64,000 nucleotides of DNA, from assembly GCA_022577435.1 (NCBI GenBank), contig JAKOON010000008.1, positions 14,557,001 to 14,621,000 on the forward strand, in the 5' to 3' direction. Source of the stretch: Embiotoca jacksoni. Taxonomy: Eukaryota; Chordata; Actinopteri; Embiotocidae. Both the position numbers and the translations under genes were made by a program. Of the stretch, positions 37,101 to 48,900 are shown one piece after another (the first letter of the stretch is position 1; each line of letters opens with the position of its first letter). Under the pieces are notes generated by a model. That model searched no databases. It was not told where the DNA came from and saw only the letters and a program-made list of their open reading frames with translations.

Positions 37101-39714
37101 TGTATATCGGCGGAGACTTAGACTAGAGGTTTCTATGGAGACTGTGGATGATGACTGATGAAGGTTTTTGGTGGATTTGGGCCAGTGTTTACGCTAGACT
37201 GCATAAACCGTGAGCAGTGTTTGTGCATGAGGAAGTCAGCAATTGCATTTGTGCTTGCAAAATGACCATGCAGCAGAAAACTGAATACTGTGGGGATATG
37301 TTGTACAGCACAATATCAACATTTACATTTATAGGACGTTGGAATATGTAAAATATCCAGCAGATTAGCCGTAGTCTAAAACTAATTATGTCCTGTATTT
37401 ATTTTCAGCTGTGGAGCATTTAGTATTTAATATTTCAGTTTTTACAAATGAGAGAAAATGTATGCCTTACCCCAGAAAAAAAATTGTGTTTTCCAGACCA
37501 CAGTTTCACCTAAAAACAAGGAAAACACAACTTATAACAGCTGTGCAAATATGTAATTTATGTGCTTTTGTAATTATGAAATAAAAACAGCTCTTATGGG
37601 AATTTAAATGCATTTTAATTTTGCATTACGTGTCCCCTTTTGCTGACACTGGCTTTAAATTTAGTGGAGGCACGGCATACAAGAACATAGATAACGTCAA
37701 TTATCTCCAGCAGGCAAGAATATTATGTTATTTTTTGTTGTTAATGTAGCTCTGTCTGGATGGCGGCTAAGATTTGTTAATTTGTTCGTAATAATATTTA
37801 TTTTTTTGACTCAATATTGAGTCACCACTCCTCTAGAATAAGAACAGGGTGTGAGGAGGGTTTTCTGCAACATCATGACATTTTATCGAACAGGACCGGA
37901 GAGTAATTGAAATTGATTTGAGATGTCAATCAAGTGCTGCCTGACTGAACTAGATATTTCTGGGGAAATGGCAAAAGGGGAGAGATTAGCTTTTTTTTTT
38001 TTTTTTTTTTTATTTTTTTTTTTTTTTTTTTTTTTTAACAGTTACTGTTAACATACTGTAACTGTGATACCATACTGTGAGTTTAGCTGTGATCGGCTGT
38101 GTTGGTTGGTCCAGCAGGCAAAAGCAGAATGCCCTCGTGGTTCACCTCCTGTTGAAAACTATAACTTGTTGATTTAGGATTTAGAGAATCACCGTCACTG
38201 GTTAAAATCACATTTCTCATTTCACAAGGTTAATTACTAAGAAAATCATCTAAACAGAAAATCTTTTCTATTTTCTCTCTATCTTTGTGTTTCCATTGCT
38301 CATTCTCATATCACGTATTTACTCCTTTTAAAGAGGAGTACCTTTTTAAAGTGGTTGGCAGATGAGTCGTTTTGTGGGAGATGAGCAGTTTTGTCTTTGT
38401 TGTCTCCAAATGCAGTGATGTGATGTCATGCTCTGCTGAGCAGCCGTCCCATTTTCTGGGTTGCTGCACAGTGTGCAGCTCTGTAGTTAATGGAGGAGAC
38501 AGTCCTCAGACTAGGCTGGACGAGCACTGCTAGGTAGCCTGCTCTGATGGCTGCCCTGTAAACAATCATCACTCATCAAGATGATGGAGGGTCTGCACAG
38601 CCAGGTTTTTGCAAGGAAAAGAAAGAAGTGGAGTAGACTGAAATTTGAACCATGCTAAAACAAAAACAAAATCACAAATGTAGATGCCATCACACACTCT
38701 GTGACAGTCGCACATATTAGTTTTGCAACTTGTGTGGCTAAAGTGCCTTACTGCATTTGTTGCCTGGTGGCTTTAGACTAAAACAATACAATTCAACAAC
38801 ACTACAAACTACTGCTAGCTCTCAAAATGATCATAACGTTGTGTCAACATCTCTCTAATACAGCTTCAAGAAAAACTAAACACTATAACTGTCATGATGG
38901 TTGGATTCACTCCATGTCTGTTGTATTAGACTGTATTGGGTTTAGATGTACATGATGTACCTAATTACCTGGCAACTGATAACTTGATAAGATCTGATTG
39001 TAACTGGTTGATAATTATTCTGTTTGAATACATTTTAATTAATTACCACTGTGTTTCCACAGAAGATGAACTCTGTTGCACTGGAAAGTGGGGCATTGTC
39101 TGATTGAGTTCTTCACTACTTGTATGATCTTAGGAGTACATAGTTGCTTTCACTGCCCATTGCCCCAGCTGACATGCAGTAAAGATTTATGTCAATAGGG
39201 TGCTGGTGTCTTTAGGGTTGGCGTTCACTGTAAGGCACAAAGTGGGAGAGTGATGGCCGCCTGACTGTGTTGATCATAGACTCTTATTATTCTTGTGCAA
39301 GAAGGTGCAGGAGGTTTTCTGATTTAATATACTAACTGAAAGGAGAATGCTGGTTTCCTTGATTAAGTTTGGTTGGTGCTGATAGTGAAGTCATTGAAAT
39401 TGAGTTTTGGTCCTATATCACAAAGCTATCAAAGACTCTTGAGGATAACTTACAAGTCAAACCCATCTACTTTAGGATAATAGATAGATGTGTATATTGA
39501 TAGGATAGCTTCTTAGTTGATGAGTGAAGTGTCATGTGTTAGCTGGAGAGACATTATATATCTCCACTTCTGATAACAGTATTATTTAAAACAAACAAGT
39601 AAACCAAAAAGTTTGGATGTAAGTGCTCTACAAACTGTGATATGAAAGAAAAGATATTGACTGACAAATAGAAAATAATAGCACTAACTGGAAATCCTTG
39701 AGGCTCCATTTCTT

Positions 39715-39797
<83 letters not shown>

Positions 39798-42700
39798 TGC
39801 GTAGGTGGTGTCTCAGACAGTCAGCCTGGTGGACCTGTCCTGCTACAGTCTTGAAACGGTGCCTGAGTATCTGTTTTACAGTCAGGATATCACCCACCTC
39901 AACCTCCGACACAACTTCATGAGCCTGCAGGGACCTGGAGGCCTGCTCAACCTCCCCAGGTAATCACTGTGAATTTTTACAAACATAATTCCAATGGAGG
40001 CAGTTCTATGATGTGTTAAGCATCTTCAATCTCGTTATTTCCTGATGCCTCAAGCATTGGTCAGCTGGGTGTGTGTATACTGTGTTATTAATGAATACAT
40101 GACACTATAAAGGGACAGATTTACACATTAATGTATTTGACCCCTCAAACTCTCATGCTCCCTCTTTCTTATTTGTTTATTTCAAAAAATAATACATGAA
40201 TAACCGGTGTTGTGACTAATGGCAGTCACTTCAAACTATCACAGAACCTGCGGACCTCAGAGGAACGTTAACATTCAAGATATAACTTCATCACTTCATT
40301 CATCACTTGTGTCACAGATTTTAACATAAACAGCCCAGCTGATGTGTAGGATGTATTGCTATCTGGAGAACTCAGCTGAGACCTTAAACAATGACGACTT
40401 CATATCATTATGAAATGTTGTCGACAATGTATGACAGGCCTTCATCCACTGGTAATATTAAGGTTGTAATGAGGGTCATTTGAATACAGCGTTTTTCATC
40501 TTCATAACATATCTCCACAGTGTTCACCCTAAAGAAGAATTGCAATTGAAGAAAACAAGAATTGCCGTTCAGCCTCAGGCACTGTGGGTTTTCCTGTGTT
40601 TTCATAGTTCTTTTAGCTCAGTGTGCCGGACATGTCGCCTCCTGTGACCCTTAATAAAGCAACTTAAAAACATATGTCCCTCTTAATTTACATCAAAGGC
40701 TTTGATTTGTGTTGTGATTCTGTGTTGTTATAGGACTTTTTACCTTTTTTTCCTGGCACTTTGACAACAGTACCACATCATAGTCAGGTGTTGTCAGAGA
40801 CACATCCTTATATCAAACTATGTTGGTTTATATTTGATGATATTTTTGCAAATTAATTGAGCAAATGTCACAATAAGTATTCTAAGCAAATCAAGAAATT
40901 TGATTTTCTTTTTTTGTAGATTTTTTTTGAAAGGACCTTCATCCTACTCTCTCTGTCTTTAGGTTTTCGCAGCTGAAGAGCCTGAACTTATCTCACAACC
41001 GTCTGGGGGTGTTCCCTGAATGTGTGTGTGAGATCCTCACCCTAACTGAACTCAACCTCTCCTGTAATAGTCTCCACACCATCCCTGTACAGATAGGCAA
41101 CCTTCAAAGGTGTGACACACATACGCTACACATTATATGTACACCACATAGATATGTTTAGGATAAATGAAGCTGGAACTGCATGATAAAAAAAAGTCCT
41201 CTATGCTGTGAGCTTGCTGAATTTAGGATGCTGCTCAGTGAACAAAGGATATACTACAAATGAATGCAAGCAGAAATTTGGACCACTTTGAAGCAAAAAG
41301 AAAGCAAAACATGCCTGTTTTGTGTGTTTCATCTTGCAGCCTGCAGACACTGTCTTTGGATGGAAACCACCTCAGCTCCCTGCCTGAAGAGCTGGGTGGC
41401 CTGTTCCAGCTTAACAGCCTAGGGCTCTCGTTCAACAACTTCTCTCACATCCCTGCTGTGCTGGAGAGGTTGAGTGCAGTGGACAAACTAGCTATGGCTG
41501 GGAACAGAGTGGAGACTCTGGAGTTGTGTACTCTGATCAGAATGAGCCACCTGAAAAACATCGACATCCGGTAAGAGGCCGGTCAGGGAACAAACAACTG
41601 TCAGCCTCTGCACTTCACCTGTCTCATCCTTCGCTTCACTATCTCTTCTTTCTCTTCCTCCTCTTTAAGTGAACATATCTGTTGTTGTGTGGATGATAAA
41701 GGGTCAATATGTAATATGTAAAAGAAGCCCACCAATCACTGTCAGTCATATCTTGGTCAGTCATTCAGTGACTATGGGGTGGAGAATAACTCTATCTATA
41801 AAGTTCCTCCTTTATCTTTATCTTCCTCCATCAGTGACAGAAAGATACATGTCCTGACGCAAACACTTAGTCTGAACCTCAGCCATTGCTGCTTTCTTCA
41901 CCACTCCTGTAAGCCTCACCTTTTTATTTAACATTTATTTATAGATACTAGATTTGCTGAGAATTTACTGCATTGCCCTACATCAAAGCTACATTCACAC
42001 CTGGGAGCTGCCCAGAACCACAGCCATGCTTATTTGCTGTCCTATACGCAGCTCCACAGGAACACTTGGGTGCCAAGTGTCTTGCTTTAAAGGACCTCTC
42101 TGGCAGGCAATGAGAGATGGAGAAGTTGATTTTTCTTACCGGTCTGGTGATCAAACCAGCAACCACTTCCCCCAAAGTGAGCCAGATAATAACTCAACTT
42201 TGTGAGTTAGGTTGTGGTCAGGCAATAGCAGACTATATTTTTAAGGGGCAAAGTGCATCTGTGATGGATTAGTGTGCTGGCGGTTCTCATAAAGGAGGAG
42301 TTGTTGTTTATTAATGTGATGGATGGGAGCACATGGAGACTTGATCTTAGCACAGTGCCTCACCAGACAGCCTTGAACTAAGGTTTCTCTCGTCTTTGTT
42401 TGAGTTCATGACAACAGTGAATGCTGATAAGATGCCCTCGTAAACTAAAATAGTAAAAGCTGGATGTGATGTTTTAGAAAATAAACTAATTTGCAACAGT
42501 GCATATGACACTGATATTTTTTGTTTGATGTACCACAGTATCTTTATTGTACTTCCTGCATTTAGTATTTACTTTATACTTACCCACCTTCACACTAAAT
42601 ACAAAATTTTTTCCTCGGTTTATGTGATTATAATCTGTGTATATGATCCTTTGTTCTCTGTTAAACGTAGTTTAAATGGGCTGCGATGGGTGAAAAGTGA

Positions 42701-42942
42701 GAACCTCGAAGCAGTGAGCCAGGTGACCCAGCTGGACATACGGGACAATTGCTTGGACTCACTAGACCTGAGCTCCGTCTGCAACCTGGAGACTCTGCAC
42801 TGCCAGCGCAACCAGCTGGGGACACTCACACTCAGCGGTTTCACACTGCGCATGCTTCATACCGGCAGCAACCGTGAGTCACATAGAGCACCAACTAGCT
42901 GCTATTATTGCCTCACTGGCCATGCGCGAGCGTGCGCGTGTG

Positions 42943-42986
<44 letters not shown>

Positions 42987-45900
42987 CAGGCCCTTCTCTC
43001 TAATGATACATTCATCTTAACAACACAGAGAAACAGACCAGATGTTTAGCTAATGATTGCTGCTTTTATCTGCCCACAGGCCTTACGACAGTTAACATAT
43101 ACCCAGTCCCTAACCAGCTGACACACATGGACCTATCACAGTGAGTTCTGGCTGGGAATATAAAGTGGCTATGGTGTGTGTGTGGGGGGTCACAGATATG
43201 TGAAAAGAGTCTAAACATAATATCTTCATCTTAGTGTTCATTAATCTAGTTGTCCACAGTGTTTGTGTGGTTGTTAATCAGTTTGAATACTTAACTGGAT
43301 AATCAATACCCAACAACCTTAAAACAGAATATTCTGTGGAATCAACCCAGTGAAGTGAAGTGTAAGGTAGTGAATCTCACAAACCTTTGGCCTACACCAA
43401 ACACTTTCCTCCAGCAAATTTTTGGGTGTTGGGCTAATTCTGCACAGTAAATTTACAATTTAGTATTCGTTAAATAAACTGCCTTTTGTTTCTGAACCAC
43501 TAGTGTAAAAAACATCTCTTCCTCTTATCAATCTCCAGGTTTGACTGCACAAACTAACTGTTTTTATTAAAATGCAGATCATTTGCATGCTTAAATAACC
43601 CTGGAGGATATCAGTTTGGCCTCGTTGATTATAAAAGAGTTTACTCAACTGTACAATTAAAGCAAAATGCCAACTCTGCTCAGTTTGAGTGTCCGTGTGT
43701 GTCTTTCTATGTATGTGACTGTGTGTGTTGAGACAGGAACCTCTTGGAGTACCTTCCTGACTGGGTGTGTGACTGCAGAAAAATTGAGATGTTGGACGTC
43801 ACACACAACCTCCTGTCTGAGCTTCCTTCCAGGTTATGGGACTTTTTTTTGTCTCTAATCCTGAACATTTTCTGCTCAAATTGTCTTATTTATGTCGCAT
43901 AAATTTAATTTGTTCCACTTTAAAGAGCTGGCTATGCTGTCCAGAATTAGAATTACACATAGTCATGCTTTTTAACCGCTCACTCTGATGCCAAACAGTT
44001 TTTCATGGTGCCAATTTAAAGATTTTGTCATGGAGGTGGACACATGGGAAGAACAAGGCACAAATAACAGCTGCCACCACTTTTATTGTGGACGACTGTA
44101 TCTGTGTCTTTTGGCTGTAACAGTAAAACACGGCAATCGTATGGTGCTCAGCTCGGGGTATCATCACTCGCTGCCAGCCTTCAGCACAGGCATTTGCATT
44201 TGAATGAATGAATCAGAAAAACAGTTGCAGATTTGATGATATTCCTCCATCCACTGTACCCACTCGTAACTTCTGTGATGATGTTGGGGGAGACTAAATA
44301 GCTGCTGTGTTAGTCTGTATAGGCAGCCAAGCTGAATAGGTCATTGGCGGATTAGTAAGGACCCCTACCACACACATACACACACACACACTGAGCTTCA
44401 CAAGTGGTTAGTCTCCACAGGGAGAGGATGTGTACTGCCTTTTCTTTTTCTTTTTTTTCTTGTCCTAATCTTGCTCTGTGACCTCTCCTCTGGCCCCCAG
44501 CAGACTGCTCAACAGCTTGAGTTTGAGGAAGCTGCTGACGGGGAACAATCGTTTGCAGAGAGTGCCTGACCTACTTGACCATGTCCCTCTGGAAGCCCTG
44601 GACCTCCAGCACAACAAGCTAGTGGAGCTTCCTGAGGGTCTCTTTTATAAGGCCTTAAAGTGAGTATCTCCACAAATGTTTCTGTTTCTTTTTCCACTGC
44701 ATCCTCAAGGCTATTTATGTTGTTATCCGAGTCATTTTTCAGCCAGTTCCTCTGCTTTAAAACTTTTACTGGCAGTGCCTTCCCTGTTATATTGGAATGG
44801 ACAGTTACTGTATTACTGGTTTTGAGAATGAAGTGTGGATTGTATGAAGGGATTGTGGTCAACATCAATGGTGCATTCCAGATCGTAACTGGAGCTTCAT
44901 TTGCTCTCCTATTTCCTGTGTGCTAAATCACTTAATACCCATTAGCAGTTCAAATGCTCTAATGCACTTTACTGTTTCTAATGCTGAGACATAATGGCAG
45001 TGACTTTTTTGGACGTAATGGGTTTCCTGATATGTTGTCTAAGAGCTGCACAACGTATGAGGGAAAGCAGTTGCACTCAAGACTGATGGAAACAAGTGTG
45101 ACTAACTAATACTTTTTACATATACATATATGTATGTAGCAAAAAGGCACAAGGCTGGTAAGATGTCAACAGTCTTGTAATGTTAATGGCCTGCGGAGAT
45201 AAAAAAAAAATACCCTTCAATAACATCTGACTATGTTTTAAAAACAACAGCGTGGCACGGTTCAGTCCTTATTGGGTCAAAGAGACAGGTTTTATTGCTG
45301 TTGGCATGTGATATGCACAGACATTAACTTAACAACACCAATTACTTAAGAACCAGTGCAGCTCAAATTGCTGTCCCTCCTGTCTTTGCAGGTTCAGCAA
45401 TATGTAAATCGATGCTCCACTTGCAAGGATAATTTCCCTGTCTGTGTTCAAGAGTCTTCTTCAGTACATCGAATAGAAGAACGGATCTTAGAAAATGTAA
45501 AACCTCTTTAACCGTAGGATATCTGAACTGACACCTCAATCATCACATTTATTACTACACTATCCTATTCCCTGAAGTAGCTGAGGCCAACATCAATAGC
45601 GTTCACTTTTCTGCATCATATGAATGACAGTTTACTTGTGTTCTTTCCAAACTCCAGAGATTTGTTTTTACCTTCCACTACAGAAAAAGCACAATGAATT
45701 TCACATGTGCAAAAAAAAAATCCCATGTCATGTGACCACCTGAGCACATGTGAAAAAGGTAAAACATGTATTTTGCCCAATGGGAAATGTGGTTTTGGAA
45801 CATTTATGCTTCCCAGGTGAACATTTTTCCACATATTTTCCCCATGTTATCATATGTTGCAACATGTGGTAAATATGTCTCATACATGTGTCCCATGTGG

Positions 45901-48900
45901 AAAACATGGGAAGCGCTTGTGTTTTTTCTTTAAGGTTTGTGAAACCTAGAAGGTGTCTAACACACTCTGCTTGGGATTTTCAATGTGGAAATCACCAAAT
46001 GCATATAATGTTAATGATACTGATCATCCACCATTTATACGAATATGGGCACCACGGATTTTTGTAGCTTTAACTTCCCCAGTGGTTAACAAGGCAGGAA
46101 TGGGTGGGTGCACTCCTCAGATGAAACTTAAACTGTGTATTTCTTGGTTTTATTTGTCTTCCCTCACAGCCTAAAATACCTAAACGTGTCAGCCAATGCC
46201 CTGGAAAGTATTCCTTCCAGCAGCCAATCAGAGGAGAGCCTCAGCACACTCCAGGAGCTCTACCTGACAGGCAATAACCTGAACGAGAACTGCGGTGCTC
46301 TGTTGGTTGGACACCAGAACCTGCGGATCCTTCACATTGCCTACAACCAGTTACTCTCGTTCCCTGCCAGGTGTGTTACTGTACCTTCTGTGTCACTTTT
46401 AACAACAGGGTTTATACTTACCCCTTTTATGTATCTTTAAAGTGTTAAAAACACTCTACTAGTATGAACAAGATGTGTAGTAATTATTTACAGCTTCATC
46501 ATTTGTATCAACAAAACATCTAAAAACACTTACTCCCTTTTTAGTAAAAAAATTTATTAACTGATGATTGCCTGTTTTGTGTTTATACCCTCTGCAAAGT
46601 CTCTTAAAATGTTACATTTATTCACATTGTTTAGAGATTTGCTATTCAAATAAAGTTATTACCAAGAACCTTTACCTAAGAAGGTACATACCATGCCTTA
46701 TGTTTTGTTTTCCTATAATTTAATTATGTTTCAGGGTTCTGCTTGCTCGGCTCATCTGAGTATTTTAATTTTTAATGTTTGTGTGTTTTTAGTAAGCTGA
46801 GCAAGCTGGAACTGCTGGAGGAGCTCAATTTAAGTGGCAACAAGCTTAAGACTATCCCTTCCACTGTGTCCAGCTGTAAGAGACTGCACACCCTCATAGC
46901 ACACTCGAATCACATTACTGTCTTCCCAGAGATCCTCAACCTGCCCGAGATCAAGGTCAGACTGGTTCTGGTTTTATATGCATCACCTGACCAGAGTGCA
47001 TTTGATTACCTTCGGCATGTTTCAGCTCGTGTGTGTTTTGTTCGTCTTTAGCTCGTAGATCTCAGCTGCAATGAGCTGACTGAGATCCAGTTACCTGATT
47101 CCCTGCCTTCCACTCTGCAAGAGCTGGACCTGACTGGCAACAGCAGCCTGATTCTGGAACACAAAACCCTCAATCTTTTCAGGTAAGTCACAGGACCCAG
47201 ACTGGTTTCAAATAGTTGCAGGTAACTCACTGCAGTTTTTCAAACATAAAACGTAAGCACCAACACCCTTACACTCAACTCTGTAGCAATGTATGCAGTA
47301 TATACAGTACGCTACTCTACAGTGCCTTCTTTTATATTTGTTCTCCTTTTATAGTCATATCACCACCTTGAAATTTGACCAGAAATCTACCACGACTGCA
47401 GGAGACTCGCTGAATGCCTCGACTCCATGGAACCACGGTTTCTCTGAAATGAGCGGCCAAAGGAACAAGTGTGTACTGCTTTCTGTTTTTTCTTTGTTTG
47501 TTGGCAAACATGAACAGTTAAAATTTACCTAACTGATTACAGTATTTATTTAAACTGCTGCTGACATATAAATGAAATAACTAGTGTGTAAATATATATA
47601 TATAGATATATACTGCACTGTATATACTGTGCATTTTATATTTATATTTTATATTTTTTTACTGCTATTTACTGCTATTTTATTGCTTTTCTATTATTCT
47701 ATTATTATCTTATTGCTTCTGTATGCTGCTGTAGTGAAAAAAAAATTCCCGTCGGGGATTAATAAAGTAACTACCTAACCTAACCTAACCTAAAGAAATC
47801 CATGCTTGTTGACACGAGTATTTGTTCATGTCAAATAGTGTCTCTGCTCAGCCAGCGGAGATGCTTTGTCTTGTATTCTCTCATTTGGTCTGTCTTCTGT
47901 TAAGCACAAAAATACTCTTCAATGCATTGGATATATTGTCCATCTGTCTTTTTGTATATTGCTGTACAAACTCAGAGCAGGTGTCTACCAATGACTCGGT
48001 GTGTGCAACAAATCCTATTTGCGTCACTGTTTGAGAACCCAGGATACCTGGCTGATCCCCCAGGGTCAAGGCCACCACAGGGGCCCACACAGCAGTGTCT
48101 GTTATCAGCTGTCACCCCATGCTGTTCCCCTGCAGTGTTACATACTGAAGTATGTATGAGCTTCACCTCCATGTGGGAGGTGCAGAGTCATCTGGTTGTT
48201 AATCTGGCTCTATTGTTGGGGACAGGTTGTGTGTGTCTGTGCTGGCTGTGGACCGCTTTGGAGACAACGTGGAAGCGTGCTACGGTATCTTCGATGGAGA
48301 CCGCAACGAGGAGGTGCCTCGGCTGTTGCAGTGCACCATGGGAGATGTGCTGTGCGAGGAACTGCAGCACTGCAGCGTTGACATGGTGTATATGTGCAAC
48401 ACTTTCCTCACCTCACACCGGTAAGACACATTTTTAAACTGTTTTAAAACCTTTTTTTTGGACTTGTAGATATACAGTAAATATAATAAAATGGCACTCC
48501 TACTGCAAACAGTGATAATGGTAGCTTTGTTTTTGTGGGACAGAAAACTAGGTATGGCTGGCCAGAAACTGGGTGCCTCTGCGTTGCTGTGTTATATCCA
48601 TCGGGAGACGTCAGATCCAGGAGGCTACTTTAGTCTTACTGTGGCCAACGTGGGCACCTGCCAAGCTGTGCTGTGCCGGGATGGACGACCTGTACCTCTT
48701 TCTAAGGTTTACAGCTTGGAGAACTGCACTGAGGAGATGGAGAGGGTTAAACTCAGTAAAGCCATCATTACAGAGGTAACATAGCTTATAAGCATGTTGG
48801 GTTCCTGTAGAGGCCATTATGTATAACTTTTGATGTCGTTATAATATACGGATTCATATTCAGATGTGTAAATATCATTAAGCTATACACTCATCTACAT

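Larger units (their letters stand above)
36409..39804 (+). other. phlpp2 intron 5
   Basis: A 3.4-kb intron. It contains an 18-bp palindrome made of two AP-1-type sites (37807-37824), a long T tract (37991-38036) and, at its 3' end, the (TG)38 run (39718-39793) directly before the acceptor. No coding exon is supported. Confidence 0.65.
39805..47182 (+). other. phlpp2: phlpp2 leucine-rich repeat array (exons 6-15)
   Basis: About residues 243-757. Ten exons encode LRR units of the LxxLxLxxNxL type, such as LKSLNLSHNRLGVFPECVCE, LTELNLSCNSLHTIPVQIGN, LQTLSLDGNHLSSLPEELGG, LEALDLQHNKLVELPEGLFY, LEELNLSGNKLKTIPSTVSS and LQELDLTGNSSLILEHKTLN. Exon boundaries are mostly phase 2. The block encoded by 42671-42873 (SLNGLRWVKSENLEAVSQ after the joining Arg) is more diverged from human than its neighbours. 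The exon at 44504 has a tandem CAGCAG acceptor. Confidence 0.93.

Noticed and set aside
42525..43049. 174-codon open frame
   Set aside because: Only 42671-42873 of it is exon; both ends are intron read-through, including a TG microsatellite.
47922..48437. 171-codon open frame across a phlpp2 intron-exon boundary
   Set aside because: The real frame of exon 48226-48420 differs and encodes the conserved FDGDRNEE block. This is an out-of-frame read-through.
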